Positions 1 to 6,135 are shown, numbered from the stretch's first letter. The stretch: 6,513 bases of DNA from JBJENW01 sp051880395 (GCA_051880395.1 JBJENW010000347.1:1-6513), one strand, 5' to 3'. Translations and numbers: made by a program. Notes: generated from the sequence alone by a model not told the origin.

Positions 1-108
1 GAGATATTTTTCGTCAAAATACCCAAAAAGTGGTGGCTACGAAAATGTAGTGGGATGCCAATAAAGTAGTGGTTGCAAAGACTTACACCCATATAAAACG
101 TAAATCTG
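1..108 (+). repeat. Fold-back element terminal repeat, copy A
   Basis: This stretch is the reverse complement of 6028-6135 without gaps. I count about 16 differences in 108 bases, and the first 22 bases are identical. Near its inner end both copies carry the same loop core (CATATAAA) framed by a short inverted repeat; the stem is perfect in the 6028 copy and decayed here. I see no ORF in it. It reads like the outer part of a fold-back or MITE-like element whose palindromic core would lie to the left of base 1. Similarity stops around base 108, about 40 bases before the promoter of the glycosyltransferase. That these are ends of a mobile element is inference; the repeat itself is read directly. 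Confidence 0.8.
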
Positions 109-150
109 GCATTTTCCCAATACAAGGTGGTTGTTGCAACTTGCAGAAGG

Positions 151-179
151 TTGCATATTGAGTCATAAAATGCTATACT
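151..179 (+). promoter_or_regulatory. Sigma-A promoter of the glycosyltransferase gene
   Basis: TTGCAT at 151-156 and TATACT at 174-179 are separated by 17 bases, a good vegetative promoter pair. Transcription would start near 186, giving a leader of about 75 bases before the preferred TTG start at 261. An inverted repeat TGCAAC (135-140) / GTTGCA (150-155) overlaps the -35 box and could be an operator. No regulator is encoded nearby, so that part is only a suggestion. Confidence 0.6.
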
Positions 180-246
180 AAAAAGAGCAGTTTTGTGGCA
201 AATATCTTGCTGCAAACATTGATCGGAAGAATCGAATACCAAGGAA

Positions 247-252
247 AAGGAG
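247..252 (+). promoter_or_regulatory. Ribosome binding site that sets the glycosyltransferase start
   Basis: AAGGAG lies 8 bases before the in-frame TTG at 261. The longer in-frame GTG at 195 has no comparable purine-rich site: the bases before it are a T-rich run after the -10 box. The TTG start puts the conserved sequence KKISLVVPCYNE at the very N-terminus, as is usual in this family. Confidence 0.65.
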
Positions 253-260
253 TGGAGAAA

Positions 261-1211
261 TTGAAAAAAATTAGTTTGGTCGTGCCATGCTACAATGAAG
301 CAGCATGTCTGCATCTGTTTGATGAAGAAGTCAGAAAAGTGATGCAACAGATGCCGGAATACAAATTTGAGATTATCTACGTTAACGATGGATCCAAAGA
401 TGAAACTCTGCAGATCATGCGCGAGCTGGCACAAAAAAATGACGCTGTACGATACCTGTCTTTTTCCAGAAACTTCGGAAAAGAAGCTGCAATGTATGCA
501 GGATTTTCTAATGCTACAGGAGATTATGTCGCAGTGATGGATGCAGATTTGCAAGATCCACCGTCATTGCTTCCGGAGATGGCATCTATTTTAGAAAACG
601 GTGAATATGACAGTGTAGCCACTCGACGCGTATCAAGAGACGGGGAACCACCGATCCGCTCTTTTTTTGCGCGAATGTTTTATAAACTGATCAATAAAAT
701 CTCAGATGCAGATATTGTGGATGGTGCTCGTGATTTCCGGCTAATGAAACGAGAAATGGTAGATGTCATCGTTCAAATGGGAGAGAGAAATCGCTTTTCA
801 AAGGGTATTTTTGGCTGGATCGGATTTCGTACATATTGGTATCCATATAAAAATGTGGAGCGTTCTGCCGGAGAAACAAAGTGGAGTTTTTGGAAATTGT
901 TAAAATATTCGATTGACGGAATCGTCAGCTTTTCCGATGCCCCTCTAATGATCGCATCTTGGCTTGGAATTGCATGTACCGGAATTTCTGTTTTGGCTTT
1001 GATTTTTATCGTAGTTCGCTGGTTGCTGTTCGGGGATCCAGTACAGGGATGGGCATCTAGTACCTGTATTATTCTGTTTCTCGGCGGTATACAGTTGTTT
1101 TGCCTGGGAGTGATCGGACAGTACGTCGGAAAAAACTATACAGAATCAAAAAAAAGACCTCACTTTATCGTCAGTGAATGCAGTGATGATCAGATAAAAA
1201 AAATCGGATAA
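261..1211 (+). CDS. Membrane-anchored family 2 glycosyltransferase (GtrB/DPM1-like)
   Basis: From the TTG start this is a 316-residue GT-A-fold glycosyltransferase. By family it transfers a sugar from a nucleotide donor (commonly UDP-glucose or a similar sugar) to undecaprenyl phosphate at the inner face of the membrane. Visible motifs are the N-terminal strand LVVPCYNE (residues 6-13), VNDGSKDET (41-49), SRNFGKEAAMYAGF (69-82), the metal and donor-binding DADLQDPP (94-101), and the RDFRLM/ERNRF segment (about 157-179). Two membrane helices follow at about 229-257 and 265-290, then a short basic tail; this is the GtrB/YkcC/DPM1-type topology. The length is normal and nothing looks broken. It stands alone, with its own promoter and a terminator directly after its stop. 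No flippase (GtrA type) or acceptor-modifying gene is beside it, so donor and final acceptor cannot be told. An upstream in-frame GTG at 195 would add 22 residues, which I think is unlikely. Confidence 0.92.
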   Translation: MKKISLVVPCYNEAACLHLFDEEVRKVMQQMPEYKFEIIYVNDGSKDETLQIMRELAQKNDAVRYLSFSRNFGKEAAMYAGFSNATGDYVAVMDADLQDPPSLLPEMASILENGEYDSVATRRVSRDGEPPIRSFFARMFYKLINKISDADIVDGARDFRLMKREMVDVIVQMGERNRFSKGIFGWIGFRTYWYPYKNVERSAGETKWSFWKLLKYSIDGIVSFSDAPLMIASWLGIACTGISVLALIFIVVRWLLFGDPVQGWASSTCIILFLGGIQLFCLGVIGQYVGKNYTESKKRPHFIVSECSDDQIKKIG

Positions 1212-1218
1212 ACCGATA

Positions 1219-1253
1219 AAAAAACCATTTGCAAAATTTGCAGATGGTTTTTT
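1219..1253. terminator. Bidirectional intrinsic terminator between convergent genes
   Basis: AAAAAACCAT (1219-1228) pairs perfectly with ATGGTTTTTT (1244-1253), and TTGCAA/TTTGCAG continue the stem with one G-U pair to a tight loop. The run of T on one strand and of A on the other gives a U-tail in both directions. It lies 8 bases past the glycosyltransferase stop and about 40 bases past the stop of the opposing secreted-protein gene. Confidence 0.85.
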
Positions 1254-1292
1254 ATCTTATTCTTTTCCTGTTCTTGCTGTACGTCTAACTTC

Positions 1293-2165
1293 TTATTTTT
1301 TTACCAACACCGTCGAAACCGTCTTCCCATTTCGATCCTCGCAATTTGCATTAAAAAACACTTTTCCCTCTCTGGTAAATCCGATCCCTTCCATTTCCAT
1401 TTTACCCGAATGCCGATATCGAACTGTTTTTTCATAAGTTGCTTTATAGGTACCATTGCGCTTTTTTCTGACACGATACTTTCTCACAATACTACTGTTT
1501 TTCTGTTTCATATCCCAAAACGGTAAGTAAATTTTTCCATTGTGCACAGTGATTCCCTGCGTCACATATCGATTTTTTGTATTTACACCATATGCAATTT
1601 TAAACTTCCCTTTTATGTGATATTTTCCCTTCTTCAAAGAAACCACATAAATCTTATTTGCTTGTTTTATATAAAACAAATCCTTTGTTTCATCGTACGC
1701 AATTCCACTGATCCACCCGGCAATATCAAGCATTCTGTATTTTTCTACCACACGATAGTTTCCCTTTCGATTTTTCTTCGATGGATCTAACGCCAGAATG
1801 TCATAAGAATGACCCGACTGTGCACTATTTCCTCCTGTTACCACATAGATATAACCTGTTTTGGGATTATAAGTCATATCATTGGCATGCCCGAATGCAT
1901 GTTTTTCATATGCAACAAGATGTCGTTTTTTATGCGAATCCAATTTATAGATCCCAACACTTTGATCCGCATGAACAATGGATATATATACATTCTTTTT
2001 TTGATCCATACACATTCCCTGTGTAGAAGACGCTTTTTCAGTAGAAACCTTTTTCCACACTTTTGCTTTCACTGTCTGCGCCTGCACTGGTGTTATAAAC
2101 AACAGCAATGCCATACATACACAAAAAAAACGATTCCATCCGGCTCTTCTAATATTCTTTTTCAA
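1293..2165 (-). CDS. Secreted beta-propeller-like protein of unknown function
   Basis: A 290-residue protein with a TTG start; AGAGGGG sits about 10 bases upstream. It has a classical Sec signal peptide: a basic start (KKNIRR), a hydrophobic core at about residues 13-25 and a likely cleavage after VQA at 29. The mature part has about five spaced motifs of one kind: QGMCMDQKKNVYIS (49-62), NDMTYNPKTGYIYVV (95-109), SGIAYDETKDLFYI (153-166), QGITVHNGKIYLPF (203-216) and MEGIGFTREGKVFF (258-271). Each is a glycine-hydrophobic strand, a turn, then a second hydrophobic strand, as in NHL/SMP-30-like propeller blades. The fold is inference from these repeats; I see no catalytic or cell-wall-anchor motif. 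The protein is rich in lysine and arginine. It starts 103 bases after the ABC permease and could be co-transcribed with it or use its own promoter, so a role linked to that transporter is possible but unproven. Confidence 0.8.
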   Translation of the reverse strand: MKKNIRRAGWNRFFCVCMALLLFITPVQAQTVKAKVWKKVSTEKASSTQGMCMDQKKNVYISIVHADQSVGIYKLDSHKKRHLVAYEKHAFGHANDMTYNPKTGYIYVVTGGNSAQSGHSYDILALDPSKKNRKGNYRVVEKYRMLDIAGWISGIAYDETKDLFYIKQANKIYVVSLKKGKYHIKGKFKIAYGVNTKNRYVTQGITVHNGKIYLPFWDMKQKNSSIVRKYRVRKKRNGTYKATYEKTVRYRHSGKMEMEGIGFTREGKVFFNANCEDRNGKTVSTVLVKK

Positions 2166-2214
2166 TTTCTATTTTCCCCTCTTCTTAAACGCAAGTATTT
2201 GATTCTTCTTTTTT

Positions 2215-2223
2215 ATTATAGCA
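2215..2223 (-). promoter_or_regulatory. Extended -10 promoter before the secreted-protein gene
   Basis: On the - strand the sequence TGC-TATAAT is an extended -10 element with a perfect -10 hexamer, about 50 bases before the TTG start. No good -35 box lies upstream, which is acceptable for an extended -10 promoter. This gives the gene a possible start independent of the ABC operon. Confidence 0.5.
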
Positions 2224-2268
2224 TATCCTTTGCATTTCTTTCGAAATATTTTTCGACAATTCAGAACT

Positions 2269-4888
2269 TTATTCTACGTCCCCCATTCGTTCTACTACGC
2301 TTACTTTGCTGATATTTTTATAACATGCAAGTGGAACGAGCAATACGATAACGGCCAAACAAATCAGACTGATCAAAACTGGTATCACTGTAAAGTGAAA
2401 GTTAAAACAATTCACCAGATCCTGCAACGAACGAATCAATGTCACATTCAACACAACAGACAACAAAACGGACACATTTCCCGTGAAAAACGCATAATAC
2501 ATGCCTTCCCACTGAAGCGTTCTCTTTTGCTGTGTCGGCGTCATTCCAACCGCCTCCATCATAGCAAATTCTTTTTTTTCTGGAAAGTACAGAAGTCACC
2601 ATGGTATTGATAAAGTTTAGGATTCCGATCATGCCAAGCACAAGTACAAAAAGACCTCCAACTAACGTATACATCTGTTTTAGTGAATCAAATTCCTGCA
2701 CGATCTTCGCCTTCGATGTGTACTGTAAATCCGGATTGACACTGCTGCAGTACTGATTTATCCAATTCTCGATTTCCGGTTTCTGTTCTTTTTGTACATT
2801 AAATAAGGTTCGCATCGGCTGTTGTGCACCGAAGAACGAGAGATACTCTTGCTCCGGAAGGATAAAATTACAATTAAATGTGCCAAATACCTGATAGATA
2901 CAAGCATATGGCAAATAGGCGGTTGCCAACACCTGATATGTTTTCTTCTTTCCATTCGCATTCTCTAATGTCACCGAATCCCCCGGCTTGAAATATTCTG
3001 TCCGATTCGTCTTTCCTTCTTCTTCGATTCCAAATCGGGAAATAATAATATAGTCTCCCGTTTTAAATTTTTTCCAATCCAGTGTTCCATTTGGACGTTC
3101 CAGTTTTTCCATCACCAGTTTTCCTACCCCATAGACGGCTGTATTGAGATATGCCGATTCTTTCAGCACCCCCGGATCCTCATGGAGCTGATGAATGGCA
3201 TCCTCTGCCACCTCCGGTATTTCATTCCAGTATTCTCTTAAATCCTTTTCAATATTCCCATCACTCAGCAGATTCTTCTTCAACGTTTCCACATCCGCAT
3301 CCGAAAACTGCATATCCAGTTCCCGACGATAAATATTTCCGATTTCTTTGATGCCCTGCTGCTCATCTAATTCCTGTAAAAAGTCCTTTGTCACTCCATC
3401 GCATACACGCGCATTTGAATCGACGGATACATTATCCAGCGTCGCATCTGCAACTGAAAAGTCGCTGACCGCCTTCATCGCTGCAAATTGATCCATATCA
3501 AACCCGTCAATCAAACTGTAAATACTGTTTAACAGAACCAACGCCAAAGAAAGAGACAACACAACCACTACCACCTTCTTTCGGTTTCTTCCAAGATTTT
3601 GGACCGCAATCTGATGTGGTGTCACCTTTTTGGTATGTTTTTGTTTTTTTCGTTTCTTTTTGCATTCTACTTCCTGTCCCTCTGTATAGGAAACTGCCTC
3701 CACCGGTGTTACACTTGATGCAATCTTACACGGCTTGATACAGCTCAGATAGACCACAAAATAGGAAAATCCCGCTGCTCCCAAAAAAATCCATGGATTT
3801 AATTCGACCTTTGTTGTAATAGAACTAGAAAAACTCAGATCGCTCATTACACCAGGCAAAAGCAGCTTTCCCGCAAAAGCGCCACCTGCCAAACCGATCG
3901 GGATTCCATATAAGGAAAGCACAGCCGCCTGCCTGTGAACAAGTTTTTTCAACTGTTTTCCGGTCATTCCGATTGTTTTTAACAAACCATAATGGCGAAT
4001 ATCCTGAAATACCTGAATGTAGAAAATATTGTAAATAATCAGGTAACCAGATGCCAAGATCACCGCTAATAATACGCCTACTATCCCGAGCATTTCCGGA
4101 TCAATGCTGTCTCCCATATACGCCCAGTTGATTCCTGTATCTGCGCTCTCCGGAAAACCGCATCGTTTTGTTAGGTTTTCTGCCTGCTTTTCGAGATTCC
4201 AACTCGAAGTAAAATTGATATCTGCCATAATTCTGCCTGCGTAACTGCCATCCATCCCATTTTTTAAAACAGAATTTGTCGGTGTCGGTGCCACTTTTTC
4301 TGCAAACACGTGCGAAACGGCAATCATCTGCGCCATCGAGATTCCATCCCCTTTAAAATATCCGCACAAGGTAAATGTTTTTTTCAGAATCTTTCCGTCA
4401 ATATCAATTTTTAACGGCACCTTTTGTCCAAGTTCACATGGAATTCCGAGTGCTTTTAACACCAGATCACTGGTCACAATCTCCTCTTCCTTCTGTGGCA
4501 TATGTCCCGTTTTAGGATAACAAAACGTAAATTTTGCGTCGAGATCCTCAAAATAACTGACTTCCGAAGGCAATTTTTTCAACTTTTCATTCACCGCATT
4601 TCCCACAATGATCCGATACGAAATTTCTTTTATCTTCGGATCTTTTTTTACGGTTTCATACTCATTCTCGGTCAGATATTTGTAACCAATGTGTGCACTG
4701 CCTCCCACCTGACGCATCGTTTCCTGCTGCTGTTTTTCGAGCATGCTCCCACCGATGGTAAAAACCGTTGTGATCAACAGTGATGTTAAGGCAATGGCAA
4801 GCACCGCGATTCTGCTCTTCCACTTTCCTGCTTTTCGTGTCCGATTGGCAATTTTTCGAATGACTTTTTGGTTTCTTACCTTACGCAT
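2269..4888 (-). CDS. FtsX-type ABC transporter permease, frameshifted near its 3' end
   Basis: Large permease of the MacB/FtsX class that would pair with the ATPase just upstream. ATG at 4886-4888 overlaps the ATPase stop by 8 bases (ATGCGTAA) and follows GGGAGG by 11 bases; a GTG 9 bases earlier is too close to that site. From ATG the layout is helix 1 (about 27-48), a long extracytoplasmic domain, helices 2-4 (about 267-291, 320-345, 366-386) with the FtsX motif YGLLKTIGMTGKQL, a basic linker, helix 5 (about 438-458), a second extracytoplasmic domain, and helix 6 (about 740-765). After SRKK (about residue 772) the zero frame degenerates and stops at 2402. The frame one base over continues with EFAMMEAVGMTPTQQ, the expected second FtsX motif, and two more helices to the stop at 2269. 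Removing one A from the A8 run would give about 872 residues and eight helices. Substrate is unknown; the family exports peptides, antibiotics or lipoproteins or senses peptides. Confidence 0.88.
2572..2579 (-). other. A8 homopolymer carrying the permease frameshift
   Basis: The - strand reads AGA, then eight As counting the last base of AGA, then GAATTTGCT. The conserved protein needs AGA AAA AAA GAA, that is seven As. One extra A moves the ribosome out of frame. Such a run is a hot spot for polymerase slippage, for phase-variable on/off switching, for transcript slippage that restores some full-length product, and for sequencing error. The sequence alone cannot choose among these. Confidence 0.85.
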
Positions 4889-5564
4889 CCAACTCACCGC
4901 CTCCCACGATTTTTCCGTCTTCGATTCGAATGATACGGTCAGCCATCTGTGCGATCTCCTCGTTGTGCGTGATCATCACCATCGTCTGGCCAAAGCGTTC
5001 CCCCGTCACTTTGAGTAAACTCAGCACATCCTGACTCGTCTTCGAATCCAGATTTCCGGTCGGCTCATCTGCCAAAAGAATCGTCGGTTTTGATGCCAGT
5101 GCACGGGCGATCGCCACACGCTGTTGCTGTCCTCCGGACAATTGATTTGGCAGGCTCTCCAGCTTCTCCTTTAACCCCAGCGCATCCACCACATCATTCA
5201 CATAGGACTGGTCTACCGTATTTCCATCCAATTCGATTGGCAGCACGATATTTTCATACACATTCAAAACCGGCACCAGATTAAAACTTTGGAACACAAA
5301 TCCAATTTTTCTTCTCCGAAAAATGCACAGTGCATCATCCTTCAAGTTTGAAATATCCTTGTCATCCACATATACCTTTCCGGATGTCGGTCGGTCTAAC
5401 CCGCCTAACATATGCAATAAGGTAGACTTACCACTTCCACTTGTACCCACGATGGCTAAAAATTCTCCGCGTTCTACACTTAAACTCACATCATCCAGTG
5501 CTTTGACCTGATTTTCTCCTGTTCCGTAATACTTTTTTAAATTTCTTGCTTGTAAAACTTCCAT
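4881..5564 (-). CDS. ABC transporter ATP-binding protein (MacB/LolD class)
   Basis: A 227-residue ATPase, a normal length for the class, starting at ATG behind GGGAGGTGG. All nucleotide-binding motifs are intact: Walker A GTSGSGKST (40-48), Q-loop FVFQSFNL with Q92, signature LSGGQQQR (142-149), Walker B ILLADE (162-167), D-loop NLDS (171-174) and the switch histidine in MITHNEE (H200). The SFNLVPVLNVYENI stretch after the Q-loop is typical of ATPases that work with FtsX-type permeases. It is the first gene of the - strand operon and overlaps the permease start by 8 bases, so the two are almost certainly translationally coupled. In this class ATP hydrolysis drives mechanical movement of the permease's extracytoplasmic domains. 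No two-component system of the BceRS type lies beside it, so a bacitracin/lantibiotic resistance role is not supported here. Confidence 0.93.
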   Translation of the reverse strand: MEVLQARNLKKYYGTGENQVKALDDVSLSVERGEFLAIVGTSGSGKSTLLHMLGGLDRPTSGKVYVDDKDISNLKDDALCIFRRRKIGFVFQSFNLVPVLNVYENIVLPIELDGNTVDQSYVNDVVDALGLKEKLESLPNQLSGGQQQRVAIARALASKPTILLADEPTGNLDSKTSQDVLSLLKVTGERFGQTMVMITHNEEIAQMADRIIRIEDGKIVGGGELDA

Positions 5565-5594
5565 TTTCCACCTCCCGCCATCCTTCTTTTCTAC

Positions 5595-5626
5595 AAAAAA
5601 AGAACAGCAAATTTTTTCCTGTTCTT
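5595..5626 (-). terminator. Hairpin with U-tail upstream of the ABC operon
   Basis: On the - strand AAGAACAG (5619-5626 read in reverse) pairs with CTGTTCTT (5600-5607) around an 11-base loop and is followed by at least five Ts. It could stop transcripts coming from the small-RNA locus to the right. If the ABC promoter is the upstream candidate (5663-5691), it would instead lie in the leader and act as an attenuator. The stem is A+T-rich and only 8 bp, so strength is uncertain. Confidence 0.5.
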
Positions 5627-5691
5627 ATAATATCATCTGATTCTTTCCACGCTCTTTCCAGAATCTAACAGATGTGAAAGAATGAAGGCAA
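5627..5691 (-). promoter_or_regulatory. Candidate promoter region of the ABC operon
   Basis: Two weak - strand candidates exist. TTGCCT (5686-5691) and TTAGAT (5663-5668) are separated by 17 bases. An extended -10, TGA-TATTAT, lies at 5627-5635 without a clear -35. Between them GATTCT (5639-5644) and AGAATC (5660-5665) form an inverted repeat enclosing two CTTTCCA direct repeats, which could be an operator. I cannot say which start is used. Confidence 0.35.
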
Positions 5692-5694
5692 TCC

Positions 5695-5723
5695 TTGACT
5701 TTTCCCCATTTCTATCATACAAT
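5695..5723 (+). promoter_or_regulatory. Promoter of the small antisense RNA
   Basis: TTGACT (5695-5700) and TACAAT (5718-5723) are exactly 17 bases apart, each one mismatch from consensus. Transcription would start near 5730. No + strand gene follows; the only thing this promoter can make before the terminator at about 5826 is a short RNA running against the small ORF on the other strand. Confidence 0.7.
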
Positions 5724-5729
5724 GAAAAT

Positions 5730-5827
5730 AAAGAAAGCACTGCGACAAGCGGTTGGCTTTGCAACTATCGAATTTAAGATTTACTCAAACGACCGTCACT
5801 TGCCAGAGTGGCGGTTGTTGCTTTTTA
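5730..5827 (+). ncRNA. Antisense small RNA, putative type I antitoxin
   Basis: A transcript of about 98 bases is bounded by the promoter at 5695-5723 and the terminator at 5788-5826. It contains no start codon with a ribosome site. It is fully complementary to the 3' part of the opposing mRNA, including the last 10 codons and stop of the 25-codon ORF (5796-5873). Its 5' part (5735-5758) copies, in the same sense, a segment of the leader of that mRNA (5901-5929 read on the - strand), so it could both pair with the mRNA 3' end and displace the mRNA's own leader from it. Convergent overlap at 3' ends is the arrangement known for TxpA/RatA, BsrG/SR4 and Fst/RNAII. The RNA is predicted, not demonstrated. 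Confidence 0.6.
5788..5826 (+). terminator. Intrinsic terminator of the antisense RNA
   Basis: ACGACCGTCAC (5789-5799) pairs with GTGGCGGTTGT (5808-5818), extended by one A-T pair, around an 8-base loop, and is followed by TGCTTTTTAC. Two of the pairs are G-U in the + strand RNA but become A-C mismatches in the - strand RNA. The hairpin and the T-tail are therefore built for + strand transcription, which supports a real + strand RNA ending here. Confidence 0.75.
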
Positions 5828-5873
5828 CAATTATCGTAACGGTATATTTCCCGATATGTAATGTAATACGCAT
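5796..5873 (-). CDS. 25-residue small protein, putative type I toxin
   Basis: ATG at 5871-5873 to TGA at 5796-5798. It is preceded by AGGGGGTGAGG, an unusually strong ribosome site with about 8 bases of spacing, and by a perfect-consensus promoter 80 bases upstream. The peptide starts MRITLHIGKYTVTIIV and ends in a polar, basic tail (KSNNRHSGK). Hydrophobic and polar residues alternate (I3, L5, I7, Y10, V12, I14), which suggests a beta-hairpin rather than the single membrane helix of TxpA, BsrG, Fst or Hok. A promoter, 5' hairpin, strong ribosome site and antisense RNA all serve this one tiny ORF, which argues that it is translated. The toxin role is inferred from architecture only; a regulatory leader peptide or a small membrane-associated protein are alternatives. 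Confidence 0.6.
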   Translation of the reverse strand: MRITLHIGKYTVTIIVKSNNRHSGK

Positions 5874-5878
5874 AAGCC

Positions 5879-5932
5879 TCACCCCCTTTTGAGGGATATT
5901 AGCCAACCGCCTGCCGCTATGCAGTGCTTCAT
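5879..5932 (-). CDS. Possible 17-codon upstream ORF in the small-protein mRNA
   Basis: ATG at 5930-5932 opens a frame reading MKHCIAAGGWLISLKRG. Its TGA stop (5879-5881) lies inside the ribosome site of the 25-codon ORF, five bases before that ORF's ATG. This spacing would allow coupled translation, as with mok and hok. Against it, the ATG has no purine-rich site and follows directly on the 5' hairpin (5933-5946), so initiation looks poor. It may simply be leader RNA sequence. Confidence 0.3.
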   Translation of the reverse strand: MKHCIAAGGWLISLKRG

Positions 5933-5946
5933 GTCCGATAACGGAC
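5933..5946 (-). other. 5'-end stabilising hairpin of the small-protein mRNA
   Basis: GTCCG-TTAT-CGGAC on the - strand begins at or within a few bases of the predicted transcription start. Hairpins placed at the extreme 5' end protect type I toxin mRNAs from 5'-dependent decay, which fits a stable message controlled by an antisense RNA. Confidence 0.6.
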
Positions 5947-5952
5947 TTTTTC

Positions 5953-5981
5953 ATTATATATTGTCATTTACTTTCTGTCAA
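5953..5981 (-). promoter_or_regulatory. Perfect-consensus promoter of the small-protein mRNA
   Basis: TTGACA (5976-5981) and TATAAT (5953-5958) on the - strand are both exact consensus hexamers with the optimal 17-base spacer. Transcription would start near 5946 and run through the 25-codon ORF to about 5725, a message of roughly 220 bases. It is the strongest-looking promoter in the window. Confidence 0.8.
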
Positions 5982-6027
5982 TTTTTTCCGATACCATGGT
6001 CACGGTAAACGCAAGCTTTTTTGTCTG

Positions 6028-6135
6028 CACACTTACGCTTTATATGAGCGTAAGTCTTTGCGGGCTCTATTTTATTGGCCTCCCACTACATTTTCGCGTC
6101 CACCACATTTTGAGTATTTTGACGAAAAATATCTC
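6028..6135 (-). repeat. Fold-back element terminal repeat, copy B
   Basis: Reverse complement of bases 1-108 at about 85% identity without gaps. It contains a perfect stem ACTTACGC (6031-6038) / GCGTAAGT (6048-6055) with a 9-base loop; the loop core is kept in copy A while the stem has decayed there. It joins directly to the left arm of the large palindrome, so it is the outer part of that element. It begins about 47 bases beyond the -35 box of the small-protein promoter. Confidence 0.8.

Larger units (their letters stand above)
5735..5929. repeat. Inverted repeat framing the small-ORF locus
   Basis: Left arm 5735-5758 and right arm 5901-5929 match as reverse complements in two blocks: AAGCACTGC (9 bp) and GCGGTTGGCT (10 bp), separated by a short unmatched insert of 5 against 10 bases. 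In the - strand mRNA these arms are the leader and the 3' end, so the whole ORF would sit in the loop of a long-range 5'-3' stem. The 3' arm is followed by TTCTTTATTTTC, so the closing stem could also serve as the mRNA terminator. Confidence 0.7.

Noticed and set aside
195..260. N-terminal extension of the glycosyltransferase from GTG at 195
   Set aside because: No ribosome site precedes it, the 22 residues are not like the family, and a good AAGGAG lies before the TTG at 261.
2241..2260. Terminator after the permease stop (TCGAAA/TTTCGA hairpin)
   Set aside because: The stem is only 6 bp and has no T-run after it on the - strand, so it does not look like a working terminator.
1542..2312. 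Several + strand open frames opposite the secreted-protein gene
   Set aside because: They are antisense to a gene with a signal peptide and clear repeated motifs, and show low-complexity, cysteine- and histidine-rich translations typical of the wrong strand.
2230..2610. + strand frame of 126 codons opposite the permease 3' end
   Set aside because: The opposite strand encodes the conserved FtsX C-terminal region; this frame has no ribosome site or family resemblance.
2758..2961. 67-codon - strand frame within the permease
   Set aside because: It is an alternative frame inside an intact extracytoplasmic domain.
5695..5892. + strand open frame across the antisense RNA
   Set aside because: It starts within the promoter, before the expected transcription start, and continues past the intrinsic terminator at 5826, so no transcript would encode it.
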